Position numbers and translations under genes: made by a program. The notes beneath the pieces were generated by a model. It ran no database searches, was not told where the DNA came from, and saw only the letters and a program-made list of their open reading frames with translations. Below, one piece after another: positions 26,391 through 34,917 of a stretch of 64,000 bases of DNA (position 1 is the stretch's first letter; every line of letters begins with the position of its first letter). Location: the NCBI RefSeq assembly GCF_002836515.1, contig NZ_PJBC01000004.1, forward strand, positions 361,148-425,147, given 5' to 3'. This DNA comes from Pseudomonas sp. Choline-02u-1 (GTDB lineage: Bacteria > Pseudomonadota > Gammaproteobacteria > Pseudomonadales > Pseudomonadaceae).

Positions 26391-28534
26391 CGGGTCCAGA
26401 AATTCGCGATGCCGTTGTTACTCTCAGAGCGCGAAATCAGCTCATCCAGAGACTCGACCGCTGACTCGGTCACTTGGCTTCGGTCAAGCTGTACCAATGT
26501 TTGAGCCAATGAGTCGCGCAATCCGATCAGTAAATCACGTCGCTTCTGCCCGTTGGATGAGGCCTTTTCGACATCCAGGATAATTTTGGGCAGAATTTTG
26601 TGCACAACGACATTGTTCAACGCGACTATTGTCCCGATGCCCGCTTCGGCTGCCTTCAGGATGTAATTCAGCGACTGCCTGATAGCGCGCATACCAAACT
26701 CAATGCCAAGCGGATCGAGATAGTCTCGTGACAGGGAAATCAGCAGTTTTACCTGAGCATCGGATTGATCAAATGCCGGATACTCAGCGCGCGAACCGAT
26801 ATCAGTGCTCAAGATATTCATAGGCAGCTGCAGATCGAGATCGAACGCCTGCAGCTCACTCTCGACTTCATCCCAGTCCATCAATACGGGATTGCGAAAG
26901 CGCATGACGTGGGCACGATCAAGAATTTTAGGTGAGAGATAGTGGGTGGTCTCGTCCACGTTGATTGCCCCGATGATCCAGACGTTCTCCGGAAAACGGA
27001 AACCGGCAGGTATATCGATCATGCCCGATAGCGAGCGCCTGATCTTCGCGTGGTAGTTGAGTAGGGTGTCTGCCTCCTGAAAGCCCGCCAGCCTGCGAAG
27101 CTCGAGGTTCGCCTGATCATTCATCAATATCTCGCAAAACGAGGCATCGTCTCCAAGGCCGGCGCGTTTTCTGGCCTCTTCCTCGAGCGTGAGGAAAATT
27201 TTGTTATCGACAATTGCCTGCCGTTCTTCAGTTGAAGAATAAAGATGTATCCAAGGCGCCTGACTCCTCGTTTCCAGCAAACTCAGAAAATCGGCAAAAT
27301 AATATTCCACCCGCGCGAGGTTCATTTCGTCTAGGCAGATGAAGTGAGGTATTTGCGGCTCACGCGCCGCCTCCAGCAATGCCAGTAAAAACTGCGATGG
27401 GTGATAACGCCGTTCAATCGGGTTGTAGTAGCCAAGCAGGTCGTCCGACCCAGTCCAGTTGGGCTTTACGGGTACAACGGTGCAACGCCCCCCTACAGCC
27501 TGCGCAAACGACTTCACTAGGCTGGTCTTGCCCGAGCCTGAATCCCCCGCCAGAACAATTAAGTCATTAGTGCGTAGTAGGGTTATGAAGTCGAGCAACT
27601 GAGCACGAGTAAATAGAACACCCTTGCGCCATAGGAAAGCTTGGATGTACGAAGCAAGCCGCTCAAGACTGCCTTCAAGCTCTTTGCCGAAGTGATAGCC
27701 GTTGCGTGCATCAAATGTCGTTTGAGAGGGCAGCACTTTCTCTATGTCAGCCCTGTCCACAAGATTGAGTGCGACCATACGCTCGCCTCTTTCACGGAAA
27801 AAGGATTCCAGCTCTCCAAACTTGTTCTGCAAGGTAGACGTCCTCTGTGCAAACTCTGCTTCTAACGCTGCGATGCGGTCAGTACGCTGACCGATCTCGA
27901 CCTCGATGCGCCTGTATTCATCATCAAGTACTGCTTTTCTATCGACGGTTGCCTCGACCTCCTCGCGCATAGCCTGAAGTTTCTCCCCGGCTTGTGCGGT
28001 CTCTCTTCGCACTAGGTCTTCCACGGCATCGCGCACCTTGGTAACAATAAAAGGCAACGGTGCTGATTGGATATCCTGAATATGCCACCAACTTTCGGGT
28101 ATGTGGCTGAGGGGCTCTAGGGTGTTAGGGCGGACCATGCAGGCTAATGGGTCAGCGCGGCTTGTTCGCTCGATCAACGGCGAAAGATCCAACTCGGCGA
28201 CAGCGAAGCCATCCACCTGCCCCGTTTTCAGATAAGTGCGCAGTTCTGACGGGGGCACGAAAACAGACATACTCGCGCCTGGACTGGCAACTGCCGAAGG
28301 AAGTCTGTTGCCTGAGTCGGGATGATGTAATTCGTTAAGAAATCCGAAGTTTTTTCCTTCAGCGCGAGATACACGACCTATTACTCGTAGAGTCGAAGAG
28401 CTTTTCTGCTGCCATCTCTGCGCAAGGTGGGTACGTAAGTCCTCGTCTGACCAATCTAATGTGGGTACAAACTCAGTATGGCCTCCTTCGTCGTTGCCGC
28501 TCATACCACTGTGATGCGTTTCATCAATCGCCAC
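26387..28534 (-). CDS. McrB-like AAA+ NTPase with N-terminal cold-shock/OB-like and coiled-coil domains
   Basis: The product is 715 aa. Residues 45-145 look like a cold-shock/OB-type domain (LRVIGRVSRAEGKNFGFL, then MSVFVPPSELRTYLKTGQVDGFAV). A coiled coil follows (about 175-260). The AAA+ core has Walker A AGDSGSGKTSLVKS, the McrB-type WTGSDDLLGYYNP, Walker B FICLDEMNLARVEYYFADF and sensor segment WIIGAINVDETTHYLSPKILDRA. Classic McrB is GTP-dependent, but the nucleotide preference is not readable here. An OB-like domain plus coiled coil on McrB resembles the CoCoNuT group of McrBC relatives, which are suspected of acting on RNA or ribonucleoprotein. It is the first gene of a two-gene unit with the McrC-like nuclease. 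Confidence 0.85.
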   Translation of the reverse strand: MAIDETHHSGMSGNDEGGHTEFVPTLDWSDEDLRTHLAQRWQQKSSSTLRVIGRVSRAEGKNFGFLNELHHPDSGNRLPSAVASPGASMSVFVPPSELRTYLKTGQVDGFAVAELDLSPLIERTSRADPLACMVRPNTLEPLSHIPESWWHIQDIQSAPLPFIVTKVRDAVEDLVRRETAQAGEKLQAMREEVEATVDRKAVLDDEYRRIEVEIGQRTDRIAALEAEFAQRTSTLQNKFGELESFFRERGERMVALNLVDRADIEKVLPSQTTFDARNGYHFGKELEGSLERLASYIQAFLWRKGVLFTRAQLLDFITLLRTNDLIVLAGDSGSGKTSLVKSFAQAVGGRCTVVPVKPNWTGSDDLLGYYNPIERRYHPSQFLLALLEAAREPQIPHFICLDEMNLARVEYYFADFLSLLETRSQAPWIHLYSSTEERQAIVDNKIFLTLEEEARKRAGLGDDASFCEILMNDQANLELRRLAGFQEADTLLNYHAKIRRSLSGMIDIPAGFRFPENVWIIGAINVDETTHYLSPKILDRAHVMRFRNPVLMDWDEVESELQAFDLDLQLPMNILSTDIGSRAEYPAFDQSDAQVKLLISLSRDYLDPLGIEFGMRAIRQSLNYILKAAEAGIGTIVALNNVVVHKILPKIILDVEKASSNGQKRRDLLIGLRDSLAQTLVQLDRSQVTESAVESLDELISRSESNNGIANFWTR

Positions 28535-28726
28535 GTGCTTTCCTGCTCACAACGCTAAATTTAAGCTCAGCATGAGCTTGACGCCCGGATCATGCCAGCG
28601 AATCAGAAGCACGTGTATTTATCATGGAATGATAATGTTTGGGCTTACGGCAAGCCGAGTAGCTACGCTGTCGGACATCAAATGCCACAAATTTGCCACA
28701 CTCGCCCCACTAATCAGGGCGAAAAC

Positions 28727-28779
28727 TCGCTAACCCCAGCTAACACAACCCGTTGATTTCCCAGCTAATCCCCGCTAAC
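28727..28779 (+). repeat. GCTAAC repeats left of the tRNA scar, candidate integrase arm sites
   Basis: CGCTAACCCCAGCTAAC (28728-28744) and CAGCTAATCCCCGCTAAC (28762-28779) are four spaced copies of a GCTAA(C/T)CCC-type unit within 53 bp, ending 30 bp before the tRNA fragment. Repeats in this position next to a tRNA-derived core are typical arm-type binding sites of tyrosine integrases. No integrase gene lies here; it would be at the other end of the island. Confidence 0.5.
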
Positions 28780-28808
28780 GTATTGATTCTAAACGCCGAC
28801 TTTTAGGA

Positions 28809-28853
28809 CTCCGAAGGCAGGGGTCGTGGGTTCGAATCCCGCCTGGTGCACCA
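28809..28853 (+). other. 3' half of tRNA-Arg(CCG): genomic-island attachment site scar
   Basis: The sequence begins at an anticodon loop CTCCGAA (anticodon CCG). It continues with the 3' anticodon stem GGCAG, variable loop GGGTC, T-stem/loop GTGGG-TTCGAAT-CCCGC, acceptor strand CTGGTGC, discriminator A and CCA. Upstream of the loop there is no matching 5' stem (CTGCC would be required), so the gene is not intact. This is exactly the segment duplicated when a tyrosine recombinase integrates into a tRNA gene. The intact tRNA-Arg should lie at the far end of the island, left of the window. Confidence 0.85.
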
Positions 28854-28866
28854 TGAATCAAACGAG

Positions 28867-28900
28867 AAAGCCCCGGGCTGTGATGGTCCGGGGCTTTTTT
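28867..28900 (+). terminator. intrinsic terminator after the tRNA-Arg fragment
   Basis: AAAGCCCCGG and CCGGGGCTTTTTT form a strong GC stem around an 11-nt loop, followed by a run of T. It lies 13 bp after the CCA end of the tRNA fragment and is probably the original terminator of the tRNA gene. Confidence 0.9.
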
Positions 28901-29134
28901 GTGGGTGACTGTTTATGGTTATTTGGAGGAGTTACATAGGCTCCGGTGAACCACGGCGTCGTCGGCCGAGTGGGCAGTCGTCAATTTAGAGTTTACAACT
29001 GCCCTTAGCCCTACAGCCCTACTGACGAAAATCGGCTGTGGTTGTTCGCGGAGCACCTACCTAGCTGCGTTTCACCTGATGCTTTAGCTTTAGCGTCCTG
29101 ATTCCAACCAACTCACAAAAACCAAGGAGGTGAT

Positions 29135-30136
29135 ATGACCAAAATGTGGATGATCCGCGGCGAATCTGGTCGCCTGTACGATGACTTCCGTGAACGCGGT
29201 GTAGTAGCAATCGGATGGTCACAGCTTGCTCCGCTAGCCAAACCTGGAATGTCACGAAAGGAAGTCACCCGCCTTTATCAAGACGTCGAGCCAAACATCA
29301 AACCAGGCACTGCCATATCAGGTGCTTCGCAAGTCTGGCGGTTTATCAATGAGATTCAGCCTGGCGACTGGGTCGTTACGTACTCTCCCGCCAACCGCAC
29401 ATATCTGGTTGGCAAAATCACTGGTGACTTCAAACACAACCCAGATCTTGCCGATCTCGGCATGTCTCTGACACGTCCGGTGCAGTGGATTGATCAAGAA
29501 GTCGACCGTGACAGTCTCACCTCTGCGAGCAAAAACAGCCTCGGCTCAACGCTGACAGTATTCGTCGTTCCAGATTTCGCGCTTCAAGAATTGAAAGCTA
29601 AAGCTGCTGGAAACAAACCACCTGCATTGCCGACAGTTGAAGAGGAGTATCCAGACAGCGATCCGCTGGCAGGAATGGAAAGTCTGGCACTCGAGCGCAT
29701 CAAGGATTTGATCAGCGCGCTGCCGTGGGACGATATGCAGCATCTCGTCGCCGGGATCTTGCGAGCGATGGGCTATAAAACTCAGGTCTCCCCGGCCGGG
29801 CCCGATCGCGGGAAAGACATCATTGCGTCACCAGACGGATTCGGATTTGAAAATCCACGAATCATTGTTGAAGTTAAACATCGCAAGGAGCAGATGGGCA
29901 GTCAGCAGATACGCAGTTTCCTTGGTGGACGGCACAAGGATGATCGCGGACTCTATGTCAGTACCGGAGGTTTTAGTAAGGACGCTTACTACGAAGCTGA
30001 ACGAGCTAATGTGCCGCTGACGCTTTGGACGCTGGATAATCTAGTACGCGCTCTGGTTGAACACTACGCGCAGACGGATTCTGAGACCAAGCGGCTGATA
30101 CCACTAAAAATGACCTATCTGCCTGTCGCGCTCTGA
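29135..30136 (+). CDS. Mrr-type restriction endonuclease with N-terminal PUA-like domain
   Basis: The 333-aa product has a near-perfect ribosome site, AAGGAGGTGAT, directly before the ATG. Residues 1-120 (MWMIRGESGRLYDDFRERGVVAIGWSQL, then GDWVVTYSPANRTYLVGKITGDF) resemble the EVE/PUA-like domains that read modified bases. Residues 190-300 are an Mrr_cat PD-(D/E)XK domain: LVAGILRAMGYKTQVSP, GPDRGKDIIASPDGFGFENPRIIVEVKHRK, QQIRSFLGG. Such fusions act as stand-alone type IV restriction enzymes against modified DNA; this activity is inferred. It sits 235 bp right of the tRNA terminator, outside the attachment scar, and is a single-gene unit with its own hairpin terminator. Confidence 0.88.
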   Translation: MTKMWMIRGESGRLYDDFRERGVVAIGWSQLAPLAKPGMSRKEVTRLYQDVEPNIKPGTAISGASQVWRFINEIQPGDWVVTYSPANRTYLVGKITGDFKHNPDLADLGMSLTRPVQWIDQEVDRDSLTSASKNSLGSTLTVFVVPDFALQELKAKAAGNKPPALPTVEEEYPDSDPLAGMESLALERIKDLISALPWDDMQHLVAGILRAMGYKTQVSPAGPDRGKDIIASPDGFGFENPRIIVEVKHRKEQMGSQQIRSFLGGRHKDDRGLYVSTGGFSKDAYYEAERANVPLTLWTLDNLVRALVEHYAQTDSETKRLIPLKMTYLPVAL

Positions 30137-30142
30137 CTTGCT

Positions 30143-30168
30143 GACTCTCCACTCACGAGTGGAGAGTC
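30143..30168 (+). terminator. hairpin after the Mrr-type gene
   Basis: GACTCTCCACT and AGTGGAGAGTC form an 11-bp perfect stem with a 4-nt loop, 7 bp after the stop. The downstream tract CGAGTTTAAG is only weakly T-rich, so termination efficiency is uncertain. Confidence 0.55.
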
Positions 30169-30375
30169 CGAGTTTAAGCAACTATCAAGTTAAACATGAC
30201 GATTCGCACCGCGGACCTTATTCAACTGGCTTTCTTTAGTGGTTTGTTGAGTAGTTTTTTTTATTGGATAGTTTTCTTGGGTAGTCCAAGAAAAACTCTT
30301 CCAATGACCCCAATACCATTCTCAGATCACACTTCCAAGCTCGATGTTTCGAAGGTAGTGAACACACAGCTGAGT

Positions 30376-30603
30376 TCACTCCGTCGTCCAGTCAAACTCA
30401 TCATATTCATCGTCGTCATCCCCCTCCTCCTCAGCTTCGTCAAACACCTCATCTTCTTCAACGAGGTCTTCTTCCGGCTGATTCAGCAGAAATTCCTTAC
30501 GTGTCTCGGTTACTGCACGCCGCATTTGTTCGCCCTTCTCCGGGCAGTTGAGCAGTTGGGCGATGCGGTCGATTTTTGCTGCCACGGTGTCCTCCCAGCG
30601 CAT
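30376..30603 (-). CDS. small acidic protein of unknown function
   Basis: A 75-aa frame from ATG 30603 begins MRWEDTVAAKIDRIAQLLNCPEKGEQMRRAV and ends in a highly acidic tail (EEEGDDDDEYDEFD). No clear ribosome site is visible, and the frame is open further upstream. The helical N-terminus and acidic tail have the compositional look of a real small protein. It lies 89 bp downstream of the YbhB gene on the same strand. The opposite strand is also open (30196-30744), but its hydrophobic composition over the acidic tail looks like a shadow. Confidence 0.5.
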   Translation of the reverse strand: MRWEDTVAAKIDRIAQLLNCPEKGEQMRRAVTETRKEFLLNQPEEDLVEEDEVFDEAEEEGDDDDEYDEFDWTTE

Positions 30604-30691
30604 TGGCAATGGCTTGATAGTGCGCGTTTTCGCGGGGCAATGCCAAATGCCTGGGGTATCAGGGCAGTCCGCCGCTCGGGAGCGGCGAACC

Positions 30692-31252
30692 TCAGCGGTG
30701 ATAGCGTCGCACCGCACTGCTGTTGCGCAGCACATGGCCTTTGATTTTTTCCATCAGTTCGGCACGGGTCAGGCCGGCGGGCAGGGCGTCCGGGGCGAGG
30801 TCGAGGGCGTAGATCTGGATGATGTAGTGGTGCGCGCTGTCACCCACTGGCGGGCATGGGCCCATGTAATGGGTGTTGCCTTTGCTGTTGGTGCCGCCGA
30901 CGCCTTCGAGCGCGGATTTGGCGCCGACACCGGCCGCGATCTGGTGGGTGGTGGGCTTGATGCCGTAGTGAATCCAGTGATCCACGCCCAGGCCTTTCTG
31001 CCCATCCGGGTCGTGCATGACGATCGCGTAGCTCTGGGTACCGGCCGGGCCGGCGTTCCAGCTCAGCGCCGGCGACTGGTTCTTGCCGCCGCAACCAGGC
31101 GCGTCGCTGGCGGCGGCCGCAGTGAACAGGCGGTTGTCCGACACGCCCGGGATGCTCAGGGTGAAGCGCTCCTGGGCCTGTGCCGGGAACTGCACGCAAA
31201 GGGTCACGGCAATGGCCGCCAGCCATGGGTTGAGAGAGGTCAATCGGGTCAT
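30692..31252 (-). CDS. YbhB/YbcL-family PEBP-like protein, exported
   Basis: With the start at ATG 31252 the product is 186 aa and begins with a signal peptide (MTRLTSLNPWLAAIAVTLCVQFPAQAQ, cleavage after AQA). The PEBP fold is clear: GGKNQSPALSWNAGPAGTQSYAIVMHDPD, VDHWIHYGIKP and NTHYMGPCPPVGDSAHHYIIQIYALD contain the anion-pocket residues DPD, HW and GPCPP. Bacterial YbhB/YbcL proteins are periplasmic or cytoplasmic and of unclear role. The frame extends 26 codons further upstream, but only the chosen start gives a signal peptide. Confidence 0.88.
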   Translation of the reverse strand: MTRLTSLNPWLAAIAVTLCVQFPAQAQERFTLSIPGVSDNRLFTAAAASDAPGCGGKNQSPALSWNAGPAGTQSYAIVMHDPDGQKGLGVDHWIHYGIKPTTHQIAAGVGAKSALEGVGGTNSKGNTHYMGPCPPVGDSAHHYIIQIYALDLAPDALPAGLTRAELMEKIKGHVLRNSSAVRRYHR

Positions 31253-31391
31253 TCCGGGAGCACCTTGTGCAGTGAAGCCGTCGTCGGCCCGCAAACTATA
31301 GCTGTACCGTTCGTGCCTTGGCACTAGCAAATGGCTGAACCTCGCGCGGCGACCTCAACTCACATGAGAAATGCCTGCGAGGAAACCGAAG

Positions 31392-32915
31392 ATGTCCCTG
31401 CACCGTGTCGCCCGCCTATCCGATGTCCCGCAAGACCGTGGCCTGCAAGTCGAAATTGGTGACTGCAAGATTGTTCTGCTGCGGGCCAACGGAGAATTGC
31501 GGGCGTTTCAGGGGCTGTGTCCACACGCCGGTGCGCCGTTGGCCGAGGGTGCGTTGTGTCACGGCAGGTTGATCTGCCCCTGGCATAAAGCCGCTTACCG
31601 CGCCGAGGACGGCGGCCTGTGCGAGCCGCCATCGCTGGACAGTCTCAAGCGCTACCCGCTGGAGCTACGCGGCGATGATGTCTGGGTTGATGACCAGCCC
31701 CTGCCCGATCCGCACACCCCGCCCGCTGACGATCCAAGAACGTTCGTGGTGGTCGGCGCCGGGGCGGCGGGCACGGCTTGCGCGGCGGCGCTACGGGAGA
31801 AGGGTTTCGGCGGACGCATCGTGCTGGTCGATGGCGAACCGGATGCCGGCTACGACCGCACGGTGTTGAGCAAATTTGTGCTCGCGGGGGAAATGTCACC
31901 GAAAGAGGTCCCGCCCCTGCGCGATGAAACCTTCTATCAAGCGCAGCGCATCGAGCGCGTGCAAGGTGAAGTCAGTTCACTCGACGCTCCAGGCAAAACC
32001 CTTCATCTGAACAATGGCGGCATCCTGCACTACGACGCTGCGGTACTCGCCACCGGTGGCGCGCCCAATTCGCTGAAACTGCCCGGCGCCGAACTGGCCA
32101 ACGTCTTCGTCCTGCGCTCAAAAGCCCAGGCTGAACAGATCATCAACGCTGCGCAACCGGGGCAGCGCGCAGTGATCATCGGCGACAGCTTCATCGCCCT
32201 CGAATGCGCGGCGGCGCTGCGCGAGTACGGCCTCGACGTCACCGTTCTGGCCCGCCACGCAGTCCCGTTTGCCAAGCAATTGGGCGACGCCGTGGGCAAG
32301 GCGATTCGCGCGTTGCACGAAGAGCACGGGGTGAAGTTCATCAGCGAGCACGAGGCTACTGAGATCTTTGGCGAAGACAAGGTCGAGGGCGTGCTGCTCG
32401 ACAATGGTTTGCGTCTGGCGGCAGATCTGGTTCTCGTCGGCGTCGGCGTCCATCCGGCTACCGAGGCGTTCGGCTCACTGCCTAAGGAAGAAGACCTATC
32501 GTTGCGCGTGGATGACGGCATGCGCGTGACCGATGGCTTGTGGGCCATTGGCGATATCGCCACGTTCCCGCTGAGCGGCCAGCCAACCCGCATCGAACAC
32601 TGGCGGCTGGCCCAGCAACACGCGCGCATCGCCGCTGCCAACATGCTTGGCGGCGAGGAGCATTATCTGGATGTGCCGTTCTTCTGGACCTACCACTTTG
32701 GCAAGAATTACGACTATCTCGGTCACGCGACAGAATGGGACGAAATCGAGTTCAGCGGCGAGCCGGAAAAGCCGCCATTCATTGGCCTGTTCGCGAAAAA
32801 CGGTATCGTCGTTGCGGCGGTGGCTTGCGACAAACAGCGCGCCATGGCATTGCTGGCCGAGCGGATGAAGCAACCTTTACGAATGAAAGAAGCCTCGACG
32901 CTGATTCAGGCCTGA
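31392..32915 (+). CDS. Rieske-FAD pyridine nucleotide-disulfide oxidoreductase (AIFL-like)
   Basis: From ATG 31392 (GAGGAAA 7 nt upstream) the product is 507 aa. Residues 1-100 are a Rieske 2Fe-2S domain: the CPHAGAPL and CPWHKAAY motifs provide the Cys-X-His and Cys-X2-His ligands. The rest is an FAD/NAD reductase: GAGAAGTACAAAL (FAD), GDSFIALECAAAL (NAD), WAIGDIA (second FAD contact), then a C-terminal reductase domain. Such AIFL-type proteins pass electrons from NAD(P)H to a partner that is not encoded beside it. A REP pair follows the stop and separates it from the convergent pga operon. Confidence 0.9.
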   Translation: MSLHRVARLSDVPQDRGLQVEIGDCKIVLLRANGELRAFQGLCPHAGAPLAEGALCHGRLICPWHKAAYRAEDGGLCEPPSLDSLKRYPLELRGDDVWVDDQPLPDPHTPPADDPRTFVVVGAGAAGTACAAALREKGFGGRIVLVDGEPDAGYDRTVLSKFVLAGEMSPKEVPPLRDETFYQAQRIERVQGEVSSLDAPGKTLHLNNGGILHYDAAVLATGGAPNSLKLPGAELANVFVLRSKAQAEQIINAAQPGQRAVIIGDSFIALECAAALREYGLDVTVLARHAVPFAKQLGDAVGKAIRALHEEHGVKFISEHEATEIFGEDKVEGVLLDNGLRLAADLVLVGVGVHPATEAFGSLPKEEDLSLRVDDGMRVTDGLWAIGDIATFPLSGQPTRIEHWRLAQQHARIAAANMLGGEEHYLDVPFFWTYHFGKNYDYLGHATEWDEIEFSGEPEKPPFIGLFAKNGIVVAAVACDKQRAMALLAERMKQPLRMKEASTLIQA

Positions 32916-32925
32916 CACCGGTGCT

Positions 32926-33017
32926 GTAGGAGCTGACGAGTGCAACGAGGCTGCGATCTCTTGATCTTGTTTTTACATAAGCAAAATCAAAAGATCGCAG
33001 CCTTCGGCAGCTCCTAC
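32926..33017. repeat. REP doublet (CTGCCGAAGGCTGCGATC family)
   Basis: Two inverted copies of the extragenic palindrome face each other, beginning GTAGGAGCTG and ending CAGCTCCTAC. The left copy is diverged in its centre (ACGAGTGCAACGAGG). It lies between two converging genes, where it may act as a bidirectional transcription or mRNA-end barrier. Confidence 0.9.
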
Positions 33018-33033
33018 ACAGGCCGCGTGGAGA

Positions 33034-33564
33034 TCAGGTCAGGCGTTTCACCGGCTCGCGACTGTCGTCTTCTTCGGCATGCAGAAAGATCACCCGCGGG
33101 TTTTCCAGTGGCGCCAGGGGCGCGGGGAGGGCTTGTTGCTGTACCGGCCAGAAGTGTGTTTCGACGTGGCTGATGTCGCCTTCGTGATCGTTGTGAATGG
33201 TCATTACCCCCGGCGCGCGCAGTTTCTGGAAACGCTCGTCGGACAGTTTGAAACTCTGGCTCAGACCTTCATCGCCAATCACCGGCGACGGCAGACGACG
33301 CTGGGCGAAACTGCGACTTTTGCGTTGTTGATAACGCGCCCACCCGATCAGGATCACCGCGTTGACCAGCGCGACCCACATATACACCTGCAGAGTGCCC
33401 AAGGCATCGAATGCCGAATTATCGATGCGCGGGCCGCCGGTGGTCTCGATCAATGGCCATAAGCCGCGCACCAGTAGCAACAGCAGGCCGACCCAGGCCA
33501 GCACCGTGAGGATGATGTCGATCACCAGCAGAAATGGCCGTTGGCGAGTGCGGATAATTTTCAT
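33034..33564 (-). CDS. pgaD: PgaD, PNAG synthase accessory subunit
   Basis: The 176-aa product has two N-terminal membrane helices ([40 protein letters not shown]) joined by a short periplasmic loop, and a cytoplasmic tail. PgaD pairs with PgaC in the inner membrane to polymerise poly-beta-1,6-N-acetylglucosamine and responds to cyclic di-GMP in E. coli. It is last in pgaABCD and overlaps pgaC by 4 bp. The tail (about 90 residues) is longer than in E. coli PgaD, which is usual in Pseudomonas. Confidence 0.9.
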   Translation of the reverse strand: MKIIRTRQRPFLLVIDIILTVLAWVGLLLLLVRGLWPLIETTGGPRIDNSAFDALGTLQVYMWVALVNAVILIGWARYQQRKSRSFAQRRLPSPVIGDEGLSQSFKLSDERFQKLRAPGVMTIHNDHEGDISHVETHFWPVQQQALPAPLAPLENPRVIFLHAEEDDSREPVKRLT

Positions 33565-34916
33565 TTGATGACTTCCTCCTGGTCGTCGCCCAGCGGGCGG
33601 ATGCCCCGATCAGGACTGACCCAGCGCGCGCGTTTCTTGTGTTGGCTGAACAACACCTTGGGGAAACTGACCAACGTGGTCAGCAGACTGACGAGCCAGA
33701 ACACCAACGGGTACCACACCACCCAGAACATGGTCTTGCCCAGGCCCGGCTCGTAGCGGCGATCGATGATGATGCTGACGCCGAACTGCACGAGGCACAC
33801 GAACGCCAGCAGCAGGCCGGTGAAGGCCGGTGGCATCAAGTGATCGACAGCGATCGCATCGGGCATGACCATGAACTTGCCCATGCCCCAGAAAATCACC
33901 GACAACAGGAAGGTGAAGGCCCAACCGGTGGACAGGCAGTATTCGAACAGCAGCGGCCACAAGTAGCGATGGCGGTACTGCCAAATGCCGCGAATGTTCT
34001 TGAACAGCACTTCGGCGCCGCCCTGAGCCCAGCGCAGACGCTGCTTCCACAGGCCGCCGAGGGTCTCGGGCATGAGGATCCAGCACAGTGCGCGCGGTTC
34101 GTAGAAAATGCTCCAGTGATCGAGCTGCAGTTTCCAGCTGATGTCGATGTCCTCAGTGATCATGTCCGGGCTCCAGTAGCCAACCCGGTTCAGTGCAGTG
34201 CGGCGGAACGCGACGATCACACCGGAAACGGTAAAGATGCGTCCGAACACCCGCTGAGTGCGTTTGATCAGCCCGATGATCGAGGAGAATTCGCCAACCT
34301 GTACGCGCCCGATCAAAGTCGAACGCGTGCGAATGCGCGGGTTGCCGGTCACCGCGCCAAGGCGTGCGTTATCCAGCATCGGCGCGACCAGATAAGCCGC
34401 AGTATTGGGCGCCAGCAACGCATCACCATCTATGCACACCAGATACTCACTGCGCGCAGCAATCGCGCCCATGCGCAGGGCCACAGCCTTGCCCTGGTTT
34501 TCCGCCAGATGCAGAACCCGCAGGCGCGGGTCTTCCTTGGCCAGCGCATCGAGCACTTCGGCGGTGTTGTCCTTGGAGCCGTCGTTGATCGCGATGACTT
34601 CGATGTTCGGGTAATGCTGCGCCAGCGCCGCGTGGATGGTGTCGGCGGCGTTATCGCCTTCGTTGTAGCAAGGGATCAGGATCGAAATCAGCGGCTCGCC
34701 TTCCAGCGGTGGCGGCAGCGTGTCGTCCTGCCACGGCCAGTGGCGCTCCCAGTGCAGCCAGAAATACAGGCCGCCGGCGATCCACAACCCGGACATGAAC
34801 AGCGGGTAGAAGAACACGAACGACATCAGGAACTGGCCGGTGACCACGAAGATCAGCCCCAGCGGAACGCCGAGCACGATCGCCAGAACAAGCAGGGCTA
34901 ACAGTCTATCCAGCAT
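33561..34916 (-). CDS. pgaC: PgaC, poly-N-acetylglucosamine synthase (GT2)
   Basis: The 451-aa product has N-terminal membrane helices, then a GT2 catalytic domain: [22 protein letters not shown], the UDP-binding [19 protein letters not shown] and the processive QRLRWAQGG (QXXRW) motif. Further membrane helices follow. It builds the PNAG chain from UDP-GlcNAc at the inner membrane, together with PgaD. The start is 1 bp from the pgaB stop. Confidence 0.95.
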   Translation of the reverse strand: MLDRLLALLVLAIVLGVPLGLIFVVTGQFLMSFVFFYPLFMSGLWIAGGLYFWLHWERHWPWQDDTLPPPLEGEPLISILIPCYNEGDNAADTIHAALAQHYPNIEVIAINDGSKDNTAEVLDALAKEDPRLRVLHLAENQGKAVALRMGAIAARSEYLVCIDGDALLAPNTAAYLVAPMLDNARLGAVTGNPRIRTRSTLIGRVQVGEFSSIIGLIKRTQRVFGRIFTVSGVIVAFRRTALNRVGYWSPDMITEDIDISWKLQLDHWSIFYEPRALCWILMPETLGGLWKQRLRWAQGGAEVLFKNIRGIWQYRHRYLWPLLFEYCLSTGWAFTFLLSVIFWGMGKFMVMPDAIAVDHLMPPAFTGLLLAFVCLVQFGVSIIIDRRYEPGLGKTMFWVVWYPLVFWLVSLLTTLVSFPKVLFSQHKKRARWVSPDRGIRPLGDDQEEVIK

Positions 34917-34917
34917 G

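Noticed and set aside
28801..28853. Complete tRNA gene (Leu or Arg) ending at 28853
   Set aside because: Only the 3' half pairs correctly; the 5' anticodon stem, D-arm and acceptor strand are absent, so it is an attachment scar, not a functional tRNA.
30196..30744. 182-codon plus-strand frame with hydrophobic N-terminus
   Set aside because: Its second half is the complement of the acidic small protein's Asp/Glu tail (giving Ile/Val/Leu/Phe), and there is no ribosome site. A very short peptide at its start cannot be excluded.
33639..34901. 420-codon plus-strand frame opposite pgaC
   Set aside because: It is antisense to a complete GT2 synthase and has biased composition.
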